Source: Rhodococcus oxybenzonivorans (lineage in GTDB: Bacteria > Actinomycetota > Actinomycetes > Mycobacteriales > Mycobacteriaceae). Taken from it: DNA of 64,000 bases. Of this stretch, positions 47,907-54,833 are shown one piece after another. A program made the position numbers and the translations under genes. The stretch's first letter is position 1. Each line of letters starts with the position of its first letter. Where the stretch lies: positions 6,324,001 to 6,388,000 of the forward strand of contig NZ_CP021354.1 in assembly GCF_003130705.1 (NCBI RefSeq), read 5' to 3'. The notes below the pieces were generated by a model that did not search any database, was not told the DNA's origin, and saw nothing but the letters and a program-made list of their open reading frames with translations.

Positions 47907-48010
47907 CGTCACACCCCACGCACTCGACGAACCGATGGACGACGCCATCGGGCGCGGGGCTACCTTGCGCTGACATTACCGCGGCAGTCGGAACCCGCGA
48001 TACCCGTTCG

Positions 48011-48050
48011 TCACGGATCGGGTGACCGGTCACCGATCCGCATACGGAAC
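48011..48050 (+). repeat. Palindromic motif GGTGACCGGTCACC, partial repeat copy K
   Basis: A perfect 14-bp palindrome lies at 48021-48034 with GGATC/GATCC shoulders. The same GACCGGTCA(C/T)-GATCC block appears as the left shoulder of other palindromic repeat copies (near 36361, 48650, 49545, 54168, 54613). Here the GGGACGAG arms are absent, so this is a partial copy. It occupies the 225-bp gap 47907-48131 together with no recognisable gene. Confidence 0.5.
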
Positions 48051-48131
48051 AGGTGACCGTTGGTCATGGTGGCGTCTGCCACGATGACCAGATATACGAG
48101 GGCCCGGCACTGGACACTTGCCTGCGGGTTC

Positions 48132-48518
48132 CTATCCTGCTGTGTCCCAGAAGACCCGGGGATTGCCGTCGGCATCCGTGCCTACGAGGTTGGCGGGGTG
48201 GATCCCGCCGGACGTGATGAATTCGGTCAGCAGATGCTCCATCCCGGGTGGAGCGTTGACCTCACCATGTGAGTACAGCGCGATCACAATGCCAGCCTTC
48301 GAGGCGGGCACGTGCTCGATGCCGTAGACGGCATTAGGCGCGAACTCGATGTGGATCTCCAGAGAGTTCTCGTCGAGCCGACCGATCCCGGTGACCCTGA
48401 AGCGATAGAGCTCTGGTTTGCTCGCTGCCTCGTTTTCAGAGACACCAAACGCAGTCCACAATCTGTTTTTCCACAGCATGAAGAGCCGATCGAGCTCGGT
48501 ACAATCGGGAACACTCAT
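48132..48518 (-). CDS. Hypothetical protein, unknown family
   Basis: This 128-residue soluble protein starts MSVPDCTELDRLFMLWKNRL. It contains YRFRVTGIGRLDENSLEIHIEF and GIVIALYSHGEVNAPPGMEHLLTEFITSGGIHPANLVG. There are no recognised motifs; size and isolation resemble the other small island genes. ATG 48518 is preferred to a longer ORF that would include repeat sequence. Confidence 0.55.
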   Translation of the reverse strand: MSVPDCTELDRLFMLWKNRLWTAFGVSENEAASKPELYRFRVTGIGRLDENSLEIHIEFAPNAVYGIEHVPASKAGIVIALYSHGEVNAPPGMEHLLTEFITSGGIHPANLVGTDADGNPRVFWDTAG

Positions 48519-48574
48519 CGTCGTGACTCTCCCGGTAGTGACGTCGTCGGGCAAGAGAAAGAGGATCTTTTGCC

Positions 48575-48662
48575 CGAACCTGCTTCGGGACGAAGTGGCG
48601 TCTCCGCGCGTGCCGGCGGCAGTCGACCGTCGTTCGCAAGCGGATCGATGACCGGTCACCGG
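48575..48662 (-). repeat. Intergenic palindromic repeat, copy G (diverged, inverted)
   Basis: On the minus strand the order is GACCGGTCATCGATCCGCTT, a degenerate arm, GTCGACTGCCGCCGGCACGC and the arm TCGTCCCG (48586-48593). The right arm is good but the left arm is eroded. It lies between the genes at 48132 and 48699. Confidence 0.55.
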
Positions 48663-48698
48663 CAGGCGTGCACGTAGCGTCTGATGCCTATCTCGATG

Positions 48699-49442
48699 TC
48701 AGAGGGCGGTTAGTCCGTCGCCTGTTGGGGGTCTCTCGGCATCCGACGCGCCATGCCTTTCCAGCGCCCTTCCTGGATCTTCGGTCCAGCCAAGCGTGTG
48801 CGCATGATCGAGAATCGTGCGCTCGATGCGCGGTCGTTCGGTTCGCGACGTTCTCCACGTCTGGCTGAGCGCTTCGATGGTGTCCAGGATCGTGACGTCG
48901 CGGCCGCTGTCGGGTAGGTGGGGCGGACCTGCTGGAACATCGTGCCAAAGGTGTCCGCCGAGGGCGGGGTGGACGAAGCCGTCGCTGATGCGCGCCGACA
49001 TCATCTTGCTGTAGACGCGCAATCCAGCGGCCCACAGGCCGTCTCCGAGATCACCACCGAGACCGTAGAAGAGCTGCTCTGCGAGCTGGTACTGGTGCTC
49101 GGTGATACGACCCAGACCTTCAACGAACTTGTCTCCCGGCTGCGTCCGCCGGAACTGAGAAAGAACCTCTGCAACAGTGGCGGCTACCTCGGGCGGAATC
49201 AGCGGTGGTGGGCGCTGCAGGTCGCCACCGACTGCCGACAAGTACATCGTGCAGGCGGTCGGAAACCTGGCCCAAGTCCCCTCGCCGACAGCGGGTGTGG
49301 TCGCGATGAACAGAAAATTATCGAAAAGGTCCCGGTGCACTGGCGCGAACCGCCGCCAACCATCCGCTTCCGCAAACGTCAATCCCTCGTTGAGGAACTG
49401 CTCGAGCACCCGACCTTCCACGTCCAAGAGCAACACATGCAT
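48699..49442 (-). CDS. Hypothetical protein, unknown family
   Basis: The 247-residue protein starts MHVLLLDVEGRVLEQFLNEG. A helical region, PPEVAATVAEVLSQFRRTQPGDKFVEGLGRITEHQYQLAEQLFYGLGGDLGDGLW, follows, with a polar C-terminus. No signal peptide, transmembrane helix or catalytic motif was recognised. Confidence 0.55.
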   Translation of the reverse strand: MHVLLLDVEGRVLEQFLNEGLTFAEADGWRRFAPVHRDLFDNFLFIATTPAVGEGTWARFPTACTMYLSAVGGDLQRPPPLIPPEVAATVAEVLSQFRRTQPGDKFVEGLGRITEHQYQLAEQLFYGLGGDLGDGLWAAGLRVYSKMMSARISDGFVHPALGGHLWHDVPAGPPHLPDSGRDVTILDTIEALSQTWRTSRTERPRIERTILDHAHTLGWTEDPGRALERHGASDAERPPTGDGLTAL

Positions 49443-49767
49443 ACTCGCGCACTAGGGAGACCGACGGGCGAAGCCGTCGGGCGCGAGGTCACCGACACAA
49501 AGTAAACAGCCTCGCTTCTACGTCCACAACTATCAGCCCAAAGGTGACCGGTCATCGATCGCCTTGACGAACTGTTCGCGTTTGGCGTCAGATCGGCGCG
49601 GACGTCTCCTATGCCTAAGCGCACGTCCGTCGGCGAGCGAAGCGGCGCCGGATGTGCCAGCCGCGGTTCATCGGGTGGATTGGCTTCCCGAATGGCAGCG
49701 ATGACCCGACAAGAATGGGGTGTCTCGGAGAAAGCTTGAGAGCCACTAGTCCGATCGGTTTCCGGCT
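49443..49767. other. Intergenic stretch with a degenerate palindromic repeat (copy H)
   Basis: No gene was recognised in 325 bp. At about 49543-49625 the sequence TGACCGGTCATCGATCGCCTT, followed by GTTCGCG...GGCGTCAGATCGGCGCGGACGTC, resembles an eroded copy of the palindromic repeat. The similarity is limited to the shoulder and the general layout. Confidence 0.4.
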
Positions 49768-50457
49768 TTACTCGTTGTCTTGGATCGAGACGTTTTCTCG
49801 TTCACCCCGTATCGCTGAACCGCCGATGTTCTGGAGTGGGGCGTTCGGGTCTTGGCCAGCTTGTGAATCCCTGGCCATGTCTTCGATCGTTTTGGGGGCA
49901 TCCCCCTCGATGATCGGCTCTTCCGGATCGACGTCATCCCATTCATCGTCCGGACCAGCTACGTCGGTCATGGAAGTGCTGTCCTTTCCAGGAGCAGGGG
50001 TCGGGTCTGCAGAAGCTGAATGACTTATCGTAATGGCACAGACCACGACCCCGCCGGCGAGCAAGACCGCACACACTGTGACCAACCGTCGGCGTCCCAG
50101 TTCAGTCCGCGGCATATGCGTGGCCCGGGCATAAGAGATCCGGGCCCATTCCGCTGCCGTGAGCCATCGTCGAACAGGCTCGGCGTTTACCGTCTCGGCC
50201 GCTTGTTCCGACACCTCGCGGTCTCTCTGCGGTTGCCCGCTGGCGGATCCATCAATGGGACGGATCGCCTTGTCGAGGGACACTCGTCTGCCGTGTTTCA
50301 CGGCGGTAATGGCATCGATGAGGCTAACGTCCTGACCATGCCTATCCGGGTCGGTGTCGCGTCCCTGAGCTGGTTTTCGGGTATGTACCGCCGTCGAGCT
50401 ACGTCCACATCGGGAGAGCCATGTCGTGGCACATAGGCATGCTTCCACCGGAAACAT
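49768..50457 (-). CDS. Single-pass membrane protein, unknown
   Basis: A protein of up to 229 residues with a cytoplasmic N-terminal region of about 125 residues (VSLIDAITAVKHGRRVSLDK, EPVRRWLTAAEWARISYARA). One membrane helix follows (LVTVCAVLLAGGVVVCAITIS), then an acidic external tail (GPDDEWDDVDPEEPIIEGDAPK). The layout resembles anti-sigma-like or signalling anchors but no motif proves it. The start is uncertain: ATG 50457 overlaps the divergent gene's start by 37 bp, and no good internal start was seen before residue 115. Confidence 0.5.
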   Translation of the reverse strand: MFPVEACLCATTWLSRCGRSSTAVHTRKPAQGRDTDPDRHGQDVSLIDAITAVKHGRRVSLDKAIRPIDGSASGQPQRDREVSEQAAETVNAEPVRRWLTAAEWARISYARATHMPRTELGRRRLVTVCAVLLAGGVVVCAITISHSASADPTPAPGKDSTSMTDVAGPDDEWDDVDPEEPIIEGDAPKTIEDMARDSQAGQDPNAPLQNIGGSAIRGERENVSIQDNE

Positions 50458-50924
50458 CCGACCTCGGCGCCATCGCGCACGGGCCTGCCATTCTGGCGCG
50501 CAGCCAAGGCCTGCAGGTCGGACTACGCACGATCATCGCCTACAAGGGTGGGCTGGACATCGCCGTGGTGGTCATCGCCACGGGCGCGCATGCCGACGTC
50601 GCCGAACGCCAGTACAGGGCGCCGGCCGAGATCGACCCGGTCACCGGCCGCCCGAACCCCCAACCAGTCTTCGGGGTGGCCTTCCGGTTCAGTGCCGCCG
50701 ACGACTCGACCGAGCAACCCTTTCCCCGCCACAGCACCGCCGCCAGGTCGACACCCGGCGTGTTCCGGCGCGAATTCTTGTACACCACGAGTGAGCTTCC
50801 GCGCTCCACCCTTCTGCGATATCTCGTCGCCTGGCCACAGGTCGGGCTTTCCGCCACCACAGTCGAACTCACACTCCCTGACCCGGATGATCTGCGTCGC
50901 CACATCATCCCCATGCCGAACTAA
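50421..50924 (+). CDS. Hypothetical protein, unknown family
   Basis: The 167-residue soluble protein starts MSWHIGMLPPETSDLGAIAHG, with GGGAGAG before the ATG. It is beta-rich (LQVGLRTIIAYKGGLDIAVVVIATGAHAD, PVFGVAFRFSAADD, LPRSTLLRYLVAWPQVGLSATTVEL). It converges with the gene at 50933. The style resembles immunity proteins, but no family was recognised. Confidence 0.55.
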   Translation: MSWHIGMLPPETSDLGAIAHGPAILARSQGLQVGLRTIIAYKGGLDIAVVVIATGAHADVAERQYRAPAEIDPVTGRPNPQPVFGVAFRFSAADDSTEQPFPRHSTAARSTPGVFRREFLYTTSELPRSTLLRYLVAWPQVGLSATTVELTLPDPDDLRRHIIPMPN

Positions 50925-50932
50925 GCGGTTCC

Positions 50933-51658
50933 TCAGGGGATGTCGGGTTCCGTCAGGACGAGCGTGCCCGGAGGTGACTGCAACTGAAGGTCGAGCAGTT
51001 CGGCTACGACCCGGTAGCGTCCAGCGGCAAAATTCTCGATGTCCGATGCGAAATTTACCGGCAGGGACATGCGACCGACCGGCGCGAGGTCGGGCAGCGG
51101 AGGTGCGTGGGTGAAGAACAGCACGCCGGTTCCCAGCCGTTCGCCGTCCGGTCCGAGCACCCACCCGTGGACAGTCATGTGATCGCCGACGTCGTTCATC
51201 CAAAGGTGGTCGGCGGTATTGAGCAGATCGATCGACAATTCCGGCTGTGTGCCAACCGTGGCGGTCTGCTCGGCTGGCCACCGCAGTTCCAGCCCCGCCC
51301 GCCGGGCTGCGCAGGGCCGCCGCACCGGGACCGGGCCGGGATCGGTGCTGACGGTCCAGGCTTCTCCGATCCAGTGCAGGAACACCAGTACCCACGCATT
51401 TCGCCGATGGGGGTGTGGCGCGGCGAAGACGTCTCGTGGGTTGTCGATGAACTCCCAGCTGGGGAAGATCGGTCGCCATCCCTGACGGGGGAGATCGAGC
51501 AGGTCGTCGGGAGAGCGCAGGGTGAGCTTGCGGCCACTGATCAGGTCCCACAGCGACGAACCGGGCCCTTCGAGCGTCGCCGGATCGACTTCGAGGGAGC
51601 CGAGCTGAACCCGACCTGGGTCTGACCGGTTCTCTTCGGAATCCGACCTCGTCATCAT
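50933..51658 (-). CDS. Hypothetical protein, unknown family
   Basis: A protein of about 241 residues starting MMTRSDSEENRSDPGRVQLG. An N-terminal region (SLWDLISGRKLTLRSPDDLLDLPRQGWRPIFPSWEF) is followed by a likely immunoglobulin-like beta domain (PELSIDLLNTADHLWMNDVGDHMTVHGWVLGPDGERLG, SDIENFAAGRYRVVAELLDLQLQSPPGTLVLTEPDIP). No signal peptide. A GTG at 51673 is an alternative start. Confidence 0.55.
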   Translation of the reverse strand: MMTRSDSEENRSDPGRVQLGSLEVDPATLEGPGSSLWDLISGRKLTLRSPDDLLDLPRQGWRPIFPSWEFIDNPRDVFAAPHPHRRNAWVLVFLHWIGEAWTVSTDPGPVPVRRPCAARRAGLELRWPAEQTATVGTQPELSIDLLNTADHLWMNDVGDHMTVHGWVLGPDGERLGTGVLFFTHAPPLPDLAPVGRMSLPVNFASDIENFAAGRYRVVAELLDLQLQSPPGTLVLTEPDIP

Positions 51659-51752
51659 CGAATTCTCGCGCACTGACGAACCACTTGTTCACAAGATGCC
51701 CACCGACGAAAGAACGTCACCGATCAGCGATCTCCAAAGGGACAATAGCCCG

Positions 51753-52082
51753 ATGTGCGATCGTCTCCCGCTAGCCGAAGCCGACCTTCGTAAGGGGCAA
51801 ACGGTGATCTACACCGGTCCCGACAATGCACGGGAAATCTACGAGGAACACACCAGGCCCCGGAAATTGTGCAGCGGGCATCCTGGGAGGATTGCCGATC
51901 CCACACGTCAGCACATTCGAGTGGACTGGGTAGGTCTTGAACATGAGCCGATCAGCTATGCGGCTGGCTTCTGCCTAGAGCGCGAGGGATTTGTGCCGGG
52001 ACTATCTGCCATCACGGAGTCCGAGTACGAGAGTCTCGCAGAACAAGTGCGGTCCACGTCCGATCGCAAACCTCAACTATGA
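51753..52082 (+). CDS. Unknown protein, GHPGRI family (paralogue of 36002 gene)
   Basis: This 109-residue protein shares GHPGRIADPTRQHIRVDWVG, LEHEPISYAAGFC with the 36002 gene, about half of the core residues being identical. The N-terminus (MCDRLPLAEADLRKGQTVIYTG) also aligns in pattern (RG/KG-V-Y-G). Two diverged copies 15.7 kb apart in one island suggest independent acquisition or old duplication. ATG 51753 is chosen; an in-frame start at 51696 would add 19 residues. Confidence 0.6.
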   Translation: MCDRLPLAEADLRKGQTVIYTGPDNAREIYEEHTRPRKLCSGHPGRIADPTRQHIRVDWVGLEHEPISYAAGFCLEREGFVPGLSAITESEYESLAEQVRSTSDRKPQL

Positions 52083-52126
52083 CCGATTGAATCTCCTCGG
52101 CGTTCTCTCAGCGATCCCTCCGCGGT

Positions 52127-53095
52127 TCAGTCGGAGTCGCCGAATCGGACCCAGGTCACGCCGTCGACCAGGGTGGCAGTGGCAGAGGGGAACTGCGGTT
52201 GGTCGAACAGTATGTAGGCGACCGCATATGCCGCCATACGTGCTCGAGGGTCGTCGAACTCTCGCAGGCGACTTGCGCGGAGACCGTCGAGGTCGATGTC
52301 GAACGCGATCTTCTTGTCTCCGTCGACCAGATGCCAGGTGTAGCGGACGACGACCCGGTCCCGGCCGTGCAGGCTCACCTCCTCGAAGGTGAACCCTCGG
52401 TGAGCTCCCATTCGGCCGAGCCGGTCAGCGAAGGTGGCGGCGAGCTGGGAAACGAACTCGAATGCCCACACCTCAGGGGCGGGCGCTTGCGGGTGGGGTA
52501 CCAGGTCGGCGTTGATCATGTCGCCGTGCCGGCGGAGGTAGGTGTGCAGCTCCCGATTCTCGGGGACGAGTTTCTCCGGGTAGGCGCGGCGACCTCCACA
52601 GACGAGGAGCCACTTGAAGTCGCTGGGCGCGAGCCGGGGAGTGGGGGGATCGACGAACACGACGAAGAAGGCGGGACGGACCCGCAGCTGCGCCATGTCG
52701 TTGAGGATTCGATACGCGTAGTCCGCCAGGTCACCCAGCACCACCCGCACCCAGGCGATCTGCTCTCTGACCGGCAGATCCACCGCCCGAGAGTTGATGT
52801 CGGGTTCCTCCGTGCTGCCGCCGGTGGAACGTGCGCTGATCGCCACCTGGATCATGCGGGTGCCGGCGGTTCTGTCGAACGTGCCCAGGAACTGGGGATC
52901 CTGCCATCCCAGGGACACCGTGACGCGCACGTCGGCCATCTCGACACTCGGCGCGGTGATCTCCGCATGCACCGGTGTGCGGTCGGGATCGGTCACGGCG
53001 GACAGGTAGTTACGCACCGGCCCGAGGTCGACGTCACGTCGGGCGTGTATCACCGCAGCCAGCTGAGCGGGTGTTCGGTCCACGCCCTCACGCAT
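52127..53095 (-). CDS. Hypothetical protein, unknown family
   Basis: The 322-residue soluble protein starts MREGVDRTPAQLAAVIHARRD. Notable blocks are LRVRPAFFVVFVDPPTPRLAPSDFKWLLVCGGRRAYPEKLVPENREL and GFTFEEVSLHGRDRVVVRYTWHLVDGDKKIAFDIDLDG. No catalytic motif or domain was recognised. It stands alone at the end of the hypothetical-gene tract, before higBA. Confidence 0.55.
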   Translation of the reverse strand: MREGVDRTPAQLAAVIHARRDVDLGPVRNYLSAVTDPDRTPVHAEITAPSVEMADVRVTVSLGWQDPQFLGTFDRTAGTRMIQVAISARSTGGSTEEPDINSRAVDLPVREQIAWVRVVLGDLADYAYRILNDMAQLRVRPAFFVVFVDPPTPRLAPSDFKWLLVCGGRRAYPEKLVPENRELHTYLRRHGDMINADLVPHPQAPAPEVWAFEFVSQLAATFADRLGRMGAHRGFTFEEVSLHGRDRVVVRYTWHLVDGDKKIAFDIDLDGLRASRLREFDDPRARMAAYAVAYILFDQPQFPSATATLVDGVTWVRFGDSD

Positions 53096-53457
53096 GGTCC
53101 CTGCTCTCGAGTTCCGCGGTGCGGCTCTTCAGCCACGCGATCGTTTGCATTTCCTTGTGCTCGGGCATCGCGTATCGCTCCCAAAGACTCCATCCGGAGA
53201 CGAAGAGAGCGAGTTTACACCCGAACCTCGATGGAACCCCTGCTCGGACGGAGACTGCCGCCGCCCGTGCGCGAAAGCTTCAGCCAGACTGGATTCCGCC
53301 GCTTGCGGCAATGACTCCGCCCCAGCCCAGTTCCAAGAGCGAGCCGCGACCGGACGGATAGCGCCGGGGCGCAAGGCGACGGCAGTCGGTGCTTGTTCCG
53401 GAAGCGGATGGCCAATTGGGGCACCGCTCGAGACACGCCGCCACCCGCCACAGTCCA
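53096..53457. other. Intergenic stretch with an eroded palindromic repeat (copy J)
   Basis: No gene was recognised. At about 53320-53412 the minus strand reads GGCCATCCGCTTCCGGAACA, AGCACCGACTGCCGTCGCC, which follows the left shoulder and arm of copy A with several mismatches. The similarity is weak; it could be an old copy of the island repeat. Confidence 0.35.
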
Positions 53458-53489
53458 TAACGTTGCACGTTAATAACGCAGTTCGTTAT
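53458..53489. promoter_or_regulatory. Tandem palindromic operators upstream of higB
   Basis: Two inverted repeats of the same form lie one helical turn and a half apart: TAACG-TTGCA-CGTTA (53458-53472) and ATAACG-CAGTT-CGTTAT (53473-53489 with flanking base). They end 10 bp before the higB GTG and overlap the expected promoter. This is the usual layout for autorepression by the antitoxin; the assignment to HigA is inference. Confidence 0.7.
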
Positions 53490-53498
53490 ACTCGTGGA

Positions 53499-53780
53499 GT
53501 GATCGAATCGTTCGCCGACAAAGAGACCGAGCGGGTCTTTCGCCGGCAGTTCTCGAAGAAGCTCCCGCAGGGCATTCAGCGGATCGCGCGCCGGCGCCTC
53601 CTGTTAATCGAGGCGGCCACCGATGTCAACGACCTGCGGGTGCCCCCAGGCAACCGCCTGGAGAAGCTATCCGGGGACCGGATGGGCCAGTACAGCGTTC
53701 GGATCAACGATCAGTACCGTATCTGTTTCACCTGGCGCGCCACCGCCGCATACGACGTGGAGATCACCGACTATCACTAA
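53499..53780 (+). CDS. higB: HigB/RelE-family toxin
   Basis: This 93-residue RelE-superfamily mRNA interferase-like toxin has the fold segments RVFRRQFSKKLPQGIQRIARRRLLLIEAA, DLRVPPGNRLEKLSGDRMGQYSVRINDQYRICFTW and VEITDYH. The basic and aromatic C-terminal residues (R in QYRICF, H in DYH) are kept. The toxin precedes the antitoxin, the order typical of higBA. GTG start at 53499; longer in-frame ORFs upstream cross the operators. Confidence 0.88.
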   Translation: MIESFADKETERVFRRQFSKKLPQGIQRIARRRLLLIEAATDVNDLRVPPGNRLEKLSGDRMGQYSVRINDQYRICFTWRATAAYDVEITDYH

Positions 53781-53841
53781 CAATCCGACAGGAGCCGACG
53801 CTCCAACATCCGACATAAGAACCCGACCAAGGAACCCAACA

Positions 53842-54135
53842 ATGACTACAGACCTGAGCCCCATTCACCCCGGTGAGATCCTCCGTGAGGACTTCCTCGA
53901 GCCGTTCGGCATCACGCAGAACCGCTTAGCCACGATCATCGGTGTTCCGCCCCGACGGATCAACGAGATCGTGCTCGGAAAGCGGTCGATCACCGCAGAC
54001 ACCGCGTTGCGGCTGGCCAAGGCGTTCGGCAATAGTGCGCAGTTCTGGCTCAATATCCAGAACCGCTACGAGCTCGACCGTGCGGCCGACAAGCTAGGCG
54101 ACACCCTCGCCAAGATCACGCGTCTCTCGGCATAG
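53842..54135 (+). CDS. higA: HigA-family antitoxin (HTH)
   Basis: This 97-residue XRE/HigA-type DNA-binding antitoxin starts MTTDLSPIHPGEILREDFLE. The helix-turn-helix is QNRLATIIGVPPRRINEIVLGKRSITADTALRLAKAFG and the family C-terminus is AQFWLNIQNRYELDRA. It starts 61 bp after higB with AAGGA as ribosome-binding site. It neutralises HigB and probably binds the tandem palindromes upstream. Confidence 0.9.
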   Translation: MTTDLSPIHPGEILREDFLEPFGITQNRLATIIGVPPRRINEIVLGKRSITADTALRLAKAFGNSAQFWLNIQNRYELDRAADKLGDTLAKITRLSA

Positions 54136-54167
54136 ATAGGCAGAAGAGCGCTCACACGACGAACCCC

Positions 54168-54250
54168 GTCACCGATCCGCTTGCGCGAAGCGTCGTCCGC
54201 TAGCGCACAGTCGCGGTGGAGCTCCGTTCCCGCTGGTTCCGCGTACGGAA
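54168..54250 (+). repeat. Intergenic palindromic repeat, copy F (diverged)
   Basis: GTCACCGATCCGCTTGCGCG is followed by GTCGTCCGCTAGCGCACAG and ends GTTCCCGCTGGTTCCGCG. This follows the layout of copy B (GCATCCCGTT...TCGTCCCGCTGGTGGTTCCGC), but the GGGACGAG arm is eroded. It lies between higA and the small membrane gene. Confidence 0.5.
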
Positions 54251-54265
54251 GGCCCGTGAACCTGA

Positions 54266-54526
54266 TCATCCGCCGTTCGCCGTACCGAAGTCTTCGGTCT
54301 GATGTTGACCGGGAATTTGCCTCACACCTGGCGGTGACTGACGTCCGAGTCGCCATCCGAACGCGCCCATGCCGATGAGGAACGGGGCTGTCTCAGAGGT
54401 CTCCATGGTGCCGACCGTGCCCTCGCCTAGAGGGGTATAGCCAGCGGTGTACAACGTCACGGGAAGCGAGAGCCACCACAGGAACAATCCAGCGGCCAGG
54501 AGCCCGCAGAGGAGGCCGACCCGCAC
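54266..54526 (-). CDS. Small membrane protein (86 aa), unknown
   Basis: This GTG-started protein MRVGLLCGLLAAGLFLWWLS has one clear N-terminal membrane helix. A second weak hydrophobic stretch (APFLIGMGAFGW) and a polar Gly/Gln tail follow. It is the last gene before the right island repeat. No family was recognised. Confidence 0.45.
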   Translation of the reverse strand: MRVGLLCGLLAAGLFLWWLSLPVTLYTAGYTPLGEGTVGTMETSETAPFLIGMGAFGWRLGRQSPPGVRQIPGQHQTEDFGTANGG

Positions 54527-54833
54527 TGACCGTGATTATTCGGCGCATGTCTGGATTCTCTCACTGGGAGTGCCCAATTCCTCGGTTGTCGGCGATCGAT
54601 GACCGCCAAGGAGCGGGGTCCGGTCACCGATCCCCTATCGCACAGCACCCACTGCGGCCTCTACACCGGAATGCCGAACTCGGTTCGAATCGAATTCAGA
54701 CGACCGCTGGAATCCGCCTCGGGTGCCTGCGCCCTGCTAGCTCTGCCGCAGGTATGTAACGCATCGGTGTCGGATTCCGACGTGCCTGGTAACGCATTGT
54801 CATTGGTCGGGGCCGGACCGAATGAGGTTGACC
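54527..54833. other. Right end of the island and leader of the esterase gene
   Basis: No gene was seen in 307 bp. It contains TCCGGTCACCGATCCCCTATC at about 54612, resembling the shoulder of the palindromic repeats. The right 22-bp repeat lies at 54720-54741, and about 90 bp of leader precedes the cutinase-like gene, including its promoter and the GAGGTTG ribosome-binding site. Confidence 0.45.
54720..54741. repeat. Right 22-bp direct repeat, candidate attR
   Basis: Identical over 22 bp to 28927-28948, with both neighbouring bases different (T versus C on the left, T versus C on the right). It lies 93 bp upstream of the chromosomal-type esterase gene and marks the right limit of the accessory gene block. 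Confidence 0.65.

Larger units (their letters stand above)
28927..54741. mobile_element. Putative 25.8-kb genomic island bounded by 22-bp direct repeats
   Basis: The segment lies between two identical 22-bp repeats and differs from its flanks. Flanking genes are conserved regulators, operons and envelope enzymes. The interior holds mostly isolated small genes of unknown or immunity-like type on both strands, intergenic palindromic repeats, a split serine resolvase, two tyrosine recombinases and a higBA pair. No dedicated integrase sits at either end, so the island may be old, degenerate, or moved in trans. The boundaries rest only on the repeat pair. Confidence 0.55.
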
